44,236 nt of DNA from Silvanigrellaceae bacterium (GTDB lineage Bacteria > Bdellovibrionota_B > Oligoflexia > Silvanigrellales > CANGWC01): contig CANGWC010000004.1 in the NCBI GenBank assembly GCA_947457515.1, positions 1 to 44,236 of the forward strand, in the 5' to 3' direction. Under the pieces are notes generated by a model. The model ran no database searches. It had not been told where the DNA came from and was given only the letters and a program-made list of their open reading frames with translations. The position numbers and the translations under genes were made by a program. This document shows, piece by piece, positions 15,248 to 23,828 of the stretch. Numbering within the stretch: the first letter of the stretch is position 1; each line of letters begins with the position of its first letter.

Positions 15248-16463
15248 AAGTTTTTCCTTCTTCACTACTATAACGTATCCAGATCTTTTTGGCTCTGAGG
15301 ACTCTGACTTTACCTAACTGTTGAGTTTTTTTAACATGAGATCTGGGTGTTACATAAACCTCTCCTTCATAACCTAAAGGTTTATGACAAGCTAAAACAG
15401 AGGCCATTTTTAATGTTTCATCAGAAATGATTTTATTTTTAATAGGAACGATCCAAACAAAAGGACCTCCTTGGCCTACAATATGTAACCAAAGATGATT
15501 TCCGGGCATGAGGCTTAGCATTTCAAAATTAGATTTTTTATTTTTACTCACTCGAATTCTTTCTCCTGTAGGAGAAAGGTATTCTTTATAACAAAATTCT
15601 TTAAAGGATTTATTTGAAGCTAAAATGATATGTTCATTAAAGAATAAATCTAAGGAAAGAGTCTCAAACTTTTCAGTGATCAACTTTAATTTTTGATCAT
15701 ATAAAGCAATTTCTTTTAAAGTTTGAGTTTCTTTAGCCTCAATAGAAGTTCTTTTTAATTGGGCTTTTTTACGGGTTTCATAGAGGTTAGATAGAATTTT
15801 ATAATCTCTAGGAGTTTTGTTTTCTTCCTCAGAGATACTTTCTTGTAAAGAGAGATATTCCTCAGATGAGGGAGCATCTCCTCTTTGATTTTTCAGTTTT
15901 TTGAGAAGTTTTTTATGATGGTCGTTATGTTTTTTAAGAATATGGTTAAGGTTTGGTTTAAATGCCTCGTAAAACGAATCTTTGACAGAAAGATCAAGGT
16001 TTTGATGATAGATACAAGAAAAACTCTGTGGAGAAGAAAAGAAAGGCCGTGGGTGAGTTTTAAGAGATCCTAGCGTCCACTGACATTGTAAATTCCCCTG
16101 CACTCCATTAAATGTGCCTATACAAATTCTAGGAGTTTTGTCCCAAAGCAAAGCATACCCTGATGAGAATAAAAGTCCTTGAGATTTAGGATGTTCTAGA
16201 ACTGTTTCTAGTTTTTTGCCGATGAGGTATTTCTTAGCTAACATACTGAAATGATTGATTTTAGGTTTTTTAGGGAAGAGAGGGGTATCTAGGAAATAAA
16301 AGCATCCGGGTAAAATGGGTTGGCAGCTTATCAGCAAATGGATCACTTTTTTGTTACGATAAATTTGAATGTATAAATAACCTTCATCAGGAAAAGATTG
16401 GATTTTTTGAAGAATCCCATTTTGAACGAAAAAAGATAACCCATAGGATGAAAGTTGTTTCAT
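15222..16463 (-). CDS. NFACT-domain protein (RqcH/Tae2/FbpA-like)
   Basis: 413 residues from the ATG at 16461-16463. The frame is open further upstream, but that part lies antisense to the LysR gene and does not look like the family. The C-terminal third is a clear NFACT-R (DUF814) domain: GERIRVSKNKKSNFEMLSL, MPGNHLWLHIVGQGGPFVW, then LACHKPLGYEGEVYVTP and VLRAKKIWIR. A charged coiled-coil (about 205-285) precedes it and a degenerate NFACT-N occupies the start. The family includes RqcH, which adds C-terminal alanine tails on stalled 50S subunits. This one is shorter than typical RqcH (about 570 residues). It is first in the leftward operon with the glycosyltransferases, although its function is likely unrelated to sugars. 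Confidence 0.87.
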   Translation of the reverse strand: MKQLSSYGLSFFVQNGILQKIQSFPDEGYLYIQIYRNKKVIHLLISCQPILPGCFYFLDTPLFPKKPKINHFSMLAKKYLIGKKLETVLEHPKSQGLLFSSGYALLWDKTPRICIGTFNGVQGNLQCQWTLGSLKTHPRPFFSSPQSFSCIYHQNLDLSVKDSFYEAFKPNLNHILKKHNDHHKKLLKKLKNQRGDAPSSEEYLSLQESISEEENKTPRDYKILSNLYETRKKAQLKRTSIEAKETQTLKEIALYDQKLKLITEKFETLSLDLFFNEHIILASNKSFKEFCYKEYLSPTGERIRVSKNKKSNFEMLSLMPGNHLWLHIVGQGGPFVWIVPIKNKIISDETLKMASVLACHKPLGYEGEVYVTPRSHVKKTQQLGKVRVLRAKKIWIRYSSEEGKTYAACRVRP

Positions 16464-17385
16464 GAAGCAAGAAATTAACAATATTTTTAAACTTAAAGTA
16501 TTTGTAACCGTTGTGGATGAAGGAAGTCTTTCCGCAGCAGTCAAAAAGTTACATATTAGCCAACCTGCGCTGTCTCTACAACTCAAAAAATTAGAAGAGA
16601 AATTAGGGTGTGAAGTTTTAGAACGTACAGCAAGAGGTGTTCGTCCCACAGCCATTGGTAAACTTGTTTATGAAATGAGTTTAGATATTCTTGCAAGAGC
16701 AAATAAACTGCAAGTTCTGGTACAAAAACATTTAGAACTAGGAGAAGGTAGAATCGATTGTCATGGAGAGGTAGGAACTTTTGAAAAAATTATTTTGCCT
16801 ATCATGAAAGATTTTTCTTTTTCCTATCCTAAGATTGATGTTTTCTTAAAAGAAGAATCCCGGGAAGCAATCCTGAATAACTTAGAAAAAGGAAAAGCAG
16901 ATATCGCTATTTTTATAGATGATGATCAAAGTATTCGAAATCTCAATGGAATATCGGAAAAAATATTCACTGTTTCTCAAACTCTGTATTTGATTGCAAG
17001 TCCTAATCACTCATTAAGTCGGTTAGCGAGAGCTTTAGAAAAAGTTAATAAAAAACTTCTTCCATTTCATTTAAATGGATTTCCTTTGATTATGTGGGCT
17101 GATGGGAAACGTAACTTTATTTTAAAATCATTAGAAAAAAAATCCATTACACCTACCATTGTGTCTGAGGTTATTTCAGAAGAGGTGATGCTGTCTCTTG
17201 TTGCCCAAGAACAGGGACTAGCTTTTGTGGAGAAAGTCCCACCTCAAATGGAGGTGCTTTCCATAGAGGAATGGAGTTTAGAGTGTCAATATACAATCAC
17301 TTTAACTCAAAGGATCTTAGCTCCAGCTGCGCATAAATTTCTCTCCTACATTTATGCCCATTACGGCAGTGTTTACGTAGAGTAG
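16462..17385 (+). CDS. LysR-family transcriptional regulator
   Basis: 307 residues. The winged helix-turn-helix covers about residues 8-66 (FVTVVDEGSLSAAVKKLHIS, QPALSLQLKKLEEKLG, LERTARGVRPTAIG), followed by a periplasmic-binding-protein-like effector domain (DIAIFIDDDQS, SEEVMLSLVAQEQGLAFVE). The ATG at 16462 is at the usual distance from the helix-turn-helix. It shares its CATG with the start of the divergent NFACT gene, so each promoter must lie inside the other's coding region. LysR regulators commonly control a divergent neighbour and themselves. The effector is unknown. Confidence 0.94.
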   Translation: MKQEINNIFKLKVFVTVVDEGSLSAAVKKLHISQPALSLQLKKLEEKLGCEVLERTARGVRPTAIGKLVYEMSLDILARANKLQVLVQKHLELGEGRIDCHGEVGTFEKIILPIMKDFSFSYPKIDVFLKEESREAILNNLEKGKADIAIFIDDDQSIRNLNGISEKIFTVSQTLYLIASPNHSLSRLARALEKVNKKLLPFHLNGFPLIMWADGKRNFILKSLEKKSITPTIVSEVISEEVMLSLVAQEQGLAFVEKVPPQMEVLSIEEWSLECQYTITLTQRILAPAAHKFLSYIYAHYGSVYVE

Positions 17386-17394
17386 ATTAGTAAG

Positions 17395-17598
17395 ATGACA
17401 TCTATTTTACACAAAGTAACTTATCACGCTATTACAGACATTCTAGAAAGATATGGATTTGAAGGAAAGTATGGTCGAATCTTAACAGATAAAGATCTAT
17501 CTGAAATAGCCCATGATATAGCAGAACTTTTTGAGAAAGCTCTTGAATTAAGGCAAATGCCTAAATTTAACAATTTGGTAGAACAAAACGAAAGTTAA
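17395..17598 (+). CDS. Small hypothetical protein downstream of lysR
   Basis: 67 residues, starting nine bases after the LysR stop. It is soluble and helical (HAITDILERYGFEGKYGRILTDKDLSEIAHDIAELFEKALEL). No family is recognised. The organised charge pattern and tight spacing suggest a real gene co-transcribed with lysR. Its final 32 bases overlap, tail to tail, the end of the kinase gene. Confidence 0.6.
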   Translation: MTSILHKVTYHAITDILERYGFEGKYGRILTDKDLSEIAHDIAELFEKALELRQMPKFNNLVEQNES

Positions 17599-19378
17599 GT
17601 GTTTTCTTATTTGATTTTTGAGGAACAAAAATCTTTGTTCTAAAAGTTTTGCATTTACCAGATTTGATTTCGAGATTATAATTTTGATTTGTAGGTATAG
17701 GTCCAAAAATAGTTCCTCCGGTACCTAAAAGCCTCCCATTCTCCCAAGATATTTTAGAATTCGTAGGAACTGTATTAATACGAATAGAACTGGAATTAGA
17801 GACGGGCTCAAAAATAACCGTTTCCTTAAGGTCTTTTTTGAAAAATCCTGTTTTAATATTAAGATCAACGGGTTTATAGCCTAATTTTTCAAGGTGAATA
17901 TGAGTCGTTTTAGAAGCCTTTAAAGTTAAAATGGGAGGAGCTGTGTATAGAATAGGTTCTTTACCCTGTAGAGTTACCTCTACAGGCCCTAAAGGGTTCA
18001 TAATAATACTCATATTAGATGTTTGATAGAAGCCTTTAATTTTAAGTATCCATAGAAATATAGCTCCCAGCAATAAAGATACAAAAACTACGCTGCTGTT
18101 AGAGGAAGAAGTAGGACGCCCTTTGCTTCGAGCATAGTTAACATTAAGGGTGCTTTTTTGAAGAGGACGGTGATTTGTTGTTTTATGAACTTGTAAAGAA
18201 CTTTTAGGTTCATTATTCCTCACGATACTGAGATGAGAAATATTTTCTCTTTCTTTAGGAAGAGAGAGAGATGAGGGGATAGGTTTTCCTGATTCAGATT
18301 TATTCTTTGGCTTTTGCTCCATACGTTTATCTTGAAAAAGTTCAGGAGAGTTACGAGCGTTATGAAAAGAGTTGCTTTCATTTAAAGGATCAAGTTGAGA
18401 AATCAAATAACTTTCATCGGAAGAAGAAGAAAGAACACTGGAGATGAGAGCTTGATTTGTCTTGATTTTTTGTTCAAATAGAGAACTTAAATATTCAGAG
18501 ACCTCTGCTGAGTAGAAATCTTTTTTAAATGAATAAAGGAATTTAGTAATATCTTTAGCGGCATCTTGGGCTTTTAGGTAACGTTTTTTAGTTTCTTTAG
18601 CGAGCATTTTTAAAACAATAGCATCTAATTCCGGAGGAATTTCATGGGGAGAGAGTTCGCTAGGAGGATTGATCTTACAGTTTCTGACATTTTCTAGAAC
18701 GGTGAGATCATCTCCTTTAAATAAACGAGTCATGGTGAGCATTTCAAAAAGAAGAATACCTGTTGCAAAGATATCACTTCTACCATCAAGAGGATCTCCA
18801 GAAGCTTGTTCCGGGCTCATATATCGAAACTTCCCTTTAATGACTCCTGCCTGTGTCGATGATGTTTGGTTTTGAGCTTTAGCAATACCAAAGTCTGTGA
18901 TTTTAACATCTCCTTCAAAGCTAATCAGAATATTTTGAGGAGAGATATCCCGGTGTACGATGTTTTGGCTCACACCCTCAATATCTTTTGCTTGATGAGC
19001 ATAATTTAATCCAGATAAGATCTCTGCTGCGATAAAAGCTGCGACTTCTACAGGTATTGGCTTATTCAGTTTCTCTGCTTGCATCAAAATAGATCTGAGA
19101 TCGACTCCATTTACAAATTCCATTACAAGCATGTAAGTGTCTTGTGAACTGACAAAATCATAGACTTGAACGATATTCTTATTTTGAAATTGTTTGACGA
19201 TCATGGCTTCTTGTCGAAACATGTTTATAAAGTCATCATCTTTTGCATGATGAGGAAGAATTCTTTTAAAGGCACAAAGTCGAATAAAATTATCCGCACC
19301 AATTGCTTTTCCTAGAAAAATTTCTGCCATTCCACCTTGTGCGATAGCAGTGATAGGAAGGTATCGAGATCGTTCCAA
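17567..19378 (-). CDS. Membrane-anchored eukaryotic-like Ser/Thr protein kinase
   Basis: 603 residues. The N-terminal kinase domain (about 7-275) is complete: glycine loop AQGGMAEIFLGK, K38 in AFKRI, E57, the catalytic HRDISPQN (142-149), DFG (162-164) and the MSPEQASGDPLDGRSDIF activation/P+1 segment. A low-complexity Ser/Lys linker (about 320-420) follows, then one membrane segment (SVVFVSLLLGAIFLWIL). A periplasmic part of about 150 residues is rich in beta strands and resembles PEGA-type repeats (IHLEKLGYKPVDLNI; RINTVPTNSKISW). It should phosphorylate Ser/Thr on cytoplasmic targets in response to an envelope signal. The FHA-GGDEF protein two genes upstream on the same strand is an attractive substrate. 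Confidence 0.95.
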   Translation of the reverse strand: MERSRYLPITAIAQGGMAEIFLGKAIGADNFIRLCAFKRILPHHAKDDDFINMFRQEAMIVKQFQNKNIVQVYDFVSSQDTYMLVMEFVNGVDLRSILMQAEKLNKPIPVEVAAFIAAEILSGLNYAHQAKDIEGVSQNIVHRDISPQNILISFEGDVKITDFGIAKAQNQTSSTQAGVIKGKFRYMSPEQASGDPLDGRSDIFATGILLFEMLTMTRLFKGDDLTVLENVRNCKINPPSELSPHEIPPELDAIVLKMLAKETKKRYLKAQDAAKDITKFLYSFKKDFYSAEVSEYLSSLFEQKIKTNQALISSVLSSSSDESYLISQLDPLNESNSFHNARNSPELFQDKRMEQKPKNKSESGKPIPSSLSLPKERENISHLSIVRNNEPKSSLQVHKTTNHRPLQKSTLNVNYARSKGRPTSSSNSSVVFVSLLLGAIFLWILKIKGFYQTSNMSIIMNPLGPVEVTLQGKEPILYTAPPILTLKASKTTHIHLEKLGYKPVDLNIKTGFFKKDLKETVIFEPVSNSSSIRINTVPTNSKISWENGRLLGTGGTIFGPIPTNQNYNLEIKSGKCKTFRTKIFVPQKSNKKTLNFRFVLPNC

Positions 19379-19447
19379 AAGTAAGCCCTGACTTAAGAAA
19401 ATTAGGAAAATATTCTTATACTAGGTTATCGGAAGAAAGAATGAAAA

Positions 19448-19960
19448 TTAAATTTTCCAGTCAAGTTGTGCAGTTACAAATGGAGAAGTCAAAATAAGTG
19501 TAAAAGGTAAGTGTATTGAATCTTTAGGAAATTTTATAAAGTATTCTGCTGTCCAATGATTATTATATGGGAAATAAAGATCTAACCAAATTTTGTCTTT
19601 AAAAGAGGTGATGGAAGAGGGAAATATTTTTTGCCCAGCTTGTTCGATATAGATCTTCCAAAGATGTTTATCTGTGAGATCAGATCTTTGAGGTTCTGGT
19701 GTGAAAACACTCACTAAAAATCCATTTTCTGGAAGATCTAGAGAACTTTTAGGAGGGTTCCATTTTTTTTGTAAGGCTTCTATAAATTCTGAAGACAGAT
19801 AGGTTGCGTTGACATCAACGAGTTTCCTAAATGCATCAACTTTATGAAATTCTCTAGAATACTTTTGGAAGACAGGGTAATAAGGTTCAGTTTCTAAAGA
19901 AGAAAGAACACAAGATACACTCAGTAAAAGTAAAATGGTTTTATGAAAGATGGATTTCAT
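19448..19960 (-). CDS. Small secreted protein between FHA-GGDEF and kinase genes
   Basis: 170 residues with an N-terminal export signal (FHKTILLLLSVSCVLSSLE). The cysteine in LSVSC is a poor lipobox, so a soluble periplasmic product is as likely as a lipoprotein. The mature part looks like a beta-rich domain (LWKIYIEQAGQKIFPSSITSF; AEYFIKFPKDSIHLPFTLIL). No family is recognised. Its ATG overlaps the TGA of the FHA-GGDEF gene (ATGA), and the kinase gene follows 69 bases later, so it may be an envelope input to that kinase/c-di-GMP module. That role is inferred from context only. Confidence 0.78.
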   Translation of the reverse strand: MKSIFHKTILLLLSVSCVLSSLETEPYYPVFQKYSREFHKVDAFRKLVDVNATYLSSEFIEALQKKWNPPKSSLDLPENGFLVSVFTPEPQRSDLTDKHLWKIYIEQAGQKIFPSSITSFKDKIWLDLYFPYNNHWTAEYFIKFPKDSIHLPFTLILTSPFVTAQLDWKI

Positions 19961-20862
19961 GCAGTTGAAGGACTTGCTGGGGAAGAAACTTTATTTCTGC
20001 CTGTTCGTTTAGATTGGTACACATAATTATCTGCTGATTTAATAAGATCAAGGGAGCTTAACATAGTTTTATCTGAATAGGATACACCAATGCTTATAGT
20101 AACGGGAATCACAGTGTCTTGGTATTGGTAAACTTCTGTTTCAATGGAGTGACGAATCAGTTCACAGAATTCATGTGCTACCTGTATATTTGTCTTAGGC
20201 ATAAGGATCAAAAGCTCTTCACCTCCATACCTTCCAAAAAGGTAGTGAGCTGGGGTGACTTTACGGATCACGGAACAGGTTTGTTTAAGAACAAAATCTC
20301 CCGCATCATGGCCGTAGGTATCATTGACACTTTTAAATTTATCTAAGTCTAAAAAAGCCAATGAAAAGTCGGATTCTTGACTCTTAGAATTAGAAAACTC
20401 TTCTTCAAGTTTTTCTAAAAGATATTCTTTTCTGAATATATTCAACATTCTGTCCATAACAGCAATGCGATAAATCCTATCAACAAGTAACTGATCTGCA
20501 TTTCCATGGGCAAAGTATCTTAAACGGACATTACCCACTCGAAGCATATCTGAATGAACAAGTTTAGTTGTCGATTCAATAATTCTATCATTAATATAAG
20601 TATGATTGAGACTACCCAGATCCATGGCAGTGACATCTTTATCTACAATTTCAATACGACAATGCTCTCTAGAAACACTTGCGTCATCGATCCATATTTG
20701 AGATTTTTCTGCTTTCCTCCCTATAATAATAGGATTTTGATTGAGGAGAAATCGTTTACCGGCACCTCCTCCATCATATTGTAGAAGTACGGGGGAAGAT
20801 TTGATATCAGTTACCTGAGATTCTGTATTAACGGAAGCAATGATAGTTTTGTCGTCGGTCAT
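19957..20862 (-). CDS. FHA-GGDEF diguanylate cyclase (DgcB-like)
   Basis: 301 residues from ATG 20860-20862; an in-frame TTG 16 codons earlier is less likely. A short N-terminal tail, MTDDKTIIASV, resembles the phospho-threonine tails bound by their own FHA domains. The FHA domain (about 25-120) has FLLNQNPIIIGR, SVSREHC and LNHTYIND. The GGDEF domain (about 155-290) has FLDLDKFKSVNDTYGHDAGD and the active-site GGEEL in FGRYGGEELLILMP, so c-di-GMP synthesis is expected. The architecture equals that of Bdellovibrio DgcB, known for its role in prey invasion. The kinase downstream on the same strand makes phospho-control plausible. Confidence 0.93.
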   Translation of the reverse strand: MTDDKTIIASVNTESQVTDIKSSPVLLQYDGGGAGKRFLLNQNPIIIGRKAEKSQIWIDDASVSREHCRIEIVDKDVTAMDLGSLNHTYINDRIIESTTKLVHSDMLRVGNVRLRYFAHGNADQLLVDRIYRIAVMDRMLNIFRKEYLLEKLEEEFSNSKSQESDFSLAFLDLDKFKSVNDTYGHDAGDFVLKQTCSVIRKVTPAHYLFGRYGGEELLILMPKTNIQVAHEFCELIRHSIETEVYQYQDTVIPVTISIGVSYSDKTMLSSLDLIKSADNYVYQSKRTGRNKVSSPASPSTA

Positions 20863-20992
20863 AGAATTTAAGATCGCCAAAATGTATAGTTTTCTTGAAG
20901 GTTGAGTCAAAATTTTGCTTTCAAAAACCTTCAGCCAGTCGATAACGATTTACAATTAAACAGAAAATTTTTTAACAAAGGACGATTTTAAG

Positions 20993-22645
20993 ATGAAGAG
21001 ACTTTTTCGCGTATGGGCTTTGGTTACAGTATGTTTGTTGGGCAGGGTATTAGGAGATCATTCATTGATTAAAGTTTCGGAACCCGTTATCACAGCACAT
21101 ACTTGGGGCACGTCACCTTGGAGTCGAGTGACTGGAACAAGTTTTTATCAAAGATTTTACAAATATCTTCAAGAAAACCCCAGTTTTTTAGATACATTTG
21201 GTGCAATTATCATGCCTCCTGCCCATCCTTTCCTTAATCAAGATATGTCCGTTGTTGTACCGGGTTACCCCGAAGGAGTTATCCCCGACTCTAGAGGTTA
21301 CGTCCTCACTGCAGCTCAGGTTGGTAACAACGGGTATGGAACTCGAGAAGAACTTAAACTACTTTTGGATTATCTCAACTCGCAAGGCAAAACCTGTATA
21401 GCGGATTTTACTGTAAGAATGATGTTTGGAGAGCAAGACCCTAAAGATCCTTCAAAGTTTTTTGGTAATATCCATGGATTTACAACAGATGATTTCCATC
21501 AAGAAACAAATGCCCAAGGTGAGGTAGTGAATACAGGAGCTACGGGTCCTTTTGAAGAGTATTTCAGACTACTTCCGGGGTTTCCTAATTTAGTACATAA
21601 TTCACCAAGGGTTTTTGAAGTGCTTCTAAACTATGCTCGGGAACTTTCAGAATTTGGTTTTAAAGGTTTACGTATTGATTACGCAAAAGGTGTCGCGCCT
21701 AAATTTATTGCTAAAATTTTAAACCGTTTGTACGAGGAAGATCCTAAACAGCTATTTTCTTTTATTCTTCCAGAATATTGGACGGATCTCACTTATAAAA
21801 ATCACAAAAGAGCACACCATGATGTGGAGTACCCACCAGTGCATGATCAACATCATGCTATTAAGGCAATTATTGGATGGATGAAAGCTTTCAAAAAGAA
21901 TTTAGGAGAAGAATTAAGTCAAAAAATATTTATTTCGGCATATGATAAGCCACAATTTGGGATGGTAAGAGAGAGTATTCAAACCGGTGAATATTCACAT
22001 TATTTTGATTGCCCACAATGTGGAGATCTTGATTATAGGTTTGGGGTTAATGGCCTTGCTGGAGTTATCGGTACAGCAATGACAGGATTAGGAAATCATG
22101 ACACAGAGAAACCTTCTTTCATTCCTGAAAGAGAAAGGGACTCTGACTTAGGTCAGAGATTTGCACAAGAGACCTGGCCTATTGTGGGAAGAAAAGGTGG
22201 ACAGAATAGTCTAGTTCATTATCCACTAATAGATAACCAAGCTCTAAAAATTATCCAAGGTTACGCCATTAACCTCTTAACTGCACCAGGAGTGACTCAT
22301 ATTTTCTCCCAACATCTTTATGATGAAGCTATGGAAGTGGGCACAGACATACATCAACTTATGGGATTAGTGAGTCCACAGATTCAAAAGCTCATTGAAA
22401 TTAGGAAAGCATATAATATTACGCATCTCAACAAACCAGAGAGAAAAATCGTTCAAAAGGGATATCTAGAAGTGCAACCGTCGGATGCACCTATTCTTGT
22501 GAGAATGTGGGCAGATTATAAAGAGATGGATATACATGAGGCTAAAGATAGATATGATAAACTAGGATTTATATTAAAAGGTATTTATGCAAACACAAGA
22601 GCTCAGTTATTGGTGGATGAAATTATTCCTAAGAACAAGCCTTAA
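20993..22645 (+). CDS. Secreted GH13 alpha-amylase-like glycosidase
   Basis: 550 residues with a signal peptide (RLFRVWALVTVCLLGRVLG). The TIM-barrel of family GH13 is recognisable. The nucleophile is D229 in GFKGLRIDYAKG, the probable acid/base is E261 in LPEYW, and the transition-state Asp is D370 in GLGNHDTE. Sequence before these (GAIIMPPAHPF; GYGTREELKLLLDYLNSQG) follows the plant-type amylase pattern. The usual region I (DxVxNH) is replaced by IADFTVRMMF, without the Asn-His, so calcium binding or substrate shape may differ. AAAGGA lies upstream of the ATG. It likely degrades alpha-glucans in the periplasm or outside the cell. Confidence 0.88.
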   Translation: MKRLFRVWALVTVCLLGRVLGDHSLIKVSEPVITAHTWGTSPWSRVTGTSFYQRFYKYLQENPSFLDTFGAIIMPPAHPFLNQDMSVVVPGYPEGVIPDSRGYVLTAAQVGNNGYGTREELKLLLDYLNSQGKTCIADFTVRMMFGEQDPKDPSKFFGNIHGFTTDDFHQETNAQGEVVNTGATGPFEEYFRLLPGFPNLVHNSPRVFEVLLNYARELSEFGFKGLRIDYAKGVAPKFIAKILNRLYEEDPKQLFSFILPEYWTDLTYKNHKRAHHDVEYPPVHDQHHAIKAIIGWMKAFKKNLGEELSQKIFISAYDKPQFGMVRESIQTGEYSHYFDCPQCGDLDYRFGVNGLAGVIGTAMTGLGNHDTEKPSFIPERERDSDLGQRFAQETWPIVGRKGGQNSLVHYPLIDNQALKIIQGYAINLLTAPGVTHIFSQHLYDEAMEVGTDIHQLMGLVSPQIQKLIEIRKAYNITHLNKPERKIVQKGYLEVQPSDAPILVRMWADYKEMDIHEAKDRYDKLGFILKGIYANTRAQLLVDEIIPKNKP

Positions 22646-23093
22646 AACACTGTTTCTTTTTTCTTTTTATGGTTTTGCAGCTCCAGAACCAAGTTCATCC
22701 GGGATAAAATACCCTCGGAAAATCACTTTAGATGAAAAATGGTTTAAGGATGATTCAAAATATACGTTCTTAGGAGTGGTTGCTTCCTGGGATAAGCTAT
22801 CTGAAAATCTTGTTAAAACTCTTATTTCAAAAGAAGAACTTCTTCATAAAAAGAAGATTAATATTCGTTTAGAATTCTTGCATGACACTCAAGATACAAT
22901 GGATCATGCTAAAAAAGAATGGAAGATTCCCTTCGATGTATACTTAATTTCTAAAAGTACAGAGAAATTAAAGCCTGATGTGCCAACGCTTTGGCTATTA
23001 GAGAAACAAAAGATTATTCATGAGATCCGATATCCTACGTCCATACAAATACAGAGTATTCTTCTAAAAATGACTTCCTGGGTGGAATTTTGA
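22587..23093 (+). CDS. Exported thioredoxin-fold protein lacking redox cysteines
   Basis: 168 residues, overlapping the end of the amylase gene by 59 bases. Two starts are possible: ATG 22587 (AAAAGG five bases upstream) or ATG 22617, which gives a cleaner signal peptide (KLFLRTSLKTLFLFSFYGFAA). The mature domain reads like a TlpA/thioredoxin fold: a strand leading to VVASWDKLSENLV where WCxxC would be, then a helix, INIRLEFLHD, and VPTLWLLEKQKIIHEIRYP with the cis-Pro position kept. No cysteine remains, so it would be a binding or structural domain rather than an oxidoreductase. The fold call is tentative. Confidence 0.7.
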   Translation: MQTQELSYWWMKLFLRTSLKTLFLFSFYGFAAPEPSSSGIKYPRKITLDEKWFKDDSKYTFLGVVASWDKLSENLVKTLISKEELLHKKKINIRLEFLHDTQDTMDHAKKEWKIPFDVYLISKSTEKLKPDVPTLWLLEKQKIIHEIRYPTSIQIQSILLKMTSWVEF

Positions 23094-23106
23094 CGGCACT
23101 CGTTCA

Positions 23107-23136
23107 TTGACTCCTGATTTCGTGCTTCCTTAATAT
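23107..23136 (+). promoter_or_regulatory. Candidate promoter of the agl/glt operon
   Basis: TTGACT (23107-23112), an 18-base spacer and TAATAT (23131-23136), 28 bases before the first ATG of the cluster. A strong GGAGG ribosome-binding site follows. All genes to 34927 are co-directional with gaps of 0-16 bases, so this may serve the whole cluster. Confidence 0.45.
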
Positions 23137-23164
23137 AAACATAGAAGACAGTTGGAGGATTTTT

Positions 23165-23824
23165 ATGGAATTTATTAATGTCGCCTTTTCTAATGGCGGT
23201 TTTGTTATGTTTATTATTTTAGCGTTTTTAATAACGGCGGTAGCACTGTTTATATGGAGATCCAGTCTCCTTTATTTTACATGGGATACACCTAATCCTA
23301 GAGGCTTATGGTCAGAAATCTATAAGTTAATTACCAGTAACCAATTGGAATCAGCTATTAGACTTTGTGAAAAAGCTCCTGTGAAACAGATTCTTCCTAG
23401 AATTTGGAAAAAAGGTCTTCAAAGTGCTAGTCGAAGTGCAGAAGAAACTCAAAATGCTATCGATTCTGCTTCATTAGAAAGATTGCCTTTATGCAATCGT
23501 TACCTTGTTTGGTTTGGAATCATTGCTAACGTAACAACTTTGTTGGGTCTTCTTGGTACAATTTCAGGTCTTATTATTTCCTTTGAAGCTGTGGCGACTC
23601 TAACAGGAGCTGCTAAAGCAGCAAAACTTGCACAAGGGATTTCACACTCTCTTTATGCAACAGGTTTTGGATTAGGAACAGCACTTGTTTGTATGGTTCT
23701 TCATGGATTACTGACTTCTAAATCTAATAAACTTGTAGAACAAACAGATGAGTTTGCAGCTAAACTTATTGAGCTTTTACAGATGAGAAGAGCTAACTTT
23801 GCTGCGAAAAGTGATAAAGGCTAA
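23165..23824 (+). CDS. aglR: TolQ/ExbB/MotA-type motor subunit AglR
   Basis: 219 residues with three membrane segments: one near the N-terminus (GGFVMFIILAFLITAVALFI) and two in the C-terminal half (VWFGIIANVTTLLGLLGTIS and LYATGFGLGTALVCMVLHGL). The segment LLGLLGTISGLIISFEAVA is the signature of the TolQ/ExbB proton-channel family. Together with two TolR-like proteins it should form the inner-membrane stator that converts proton flow into force. As the first gene of a cluster with GltG and TPR proteins, it corresponds to AglR of the myxobacterial gliding motor rather than to general TolQ. TTGGAGG lies at the usual distance. Confidence 0.9.
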   Translation: MEFINVAFSNGGFVMFIILAFLITAVALFIWRSSLLYFTWDTPNPRGLWSEIYKLITSNQLESAIRLCEKAPVKQILPRIWKKGLQSASRSAEETQNAIDSASLERLPLCNRYLVWFGIIANVTTLLGLLGTISGLIISFEAVATLTGAAKAAKLAQGISHSLYATGFGLGTALVCMVLHGLLTSKSNKLVEQTDEFAAKLIELLQMRRANFAAKSDKG

Positions 23825-23828
23825 TTAG

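Noticed and set aside
16464-16655. N-terminal extension of the NFACT gene by 64 codons
   Set aside because: It lies entirely antisense to the LysR helix-turn-helix region, its sequence is unlike the NFACT N-domain, and the ATG at 16463 begins the family-like sequence.
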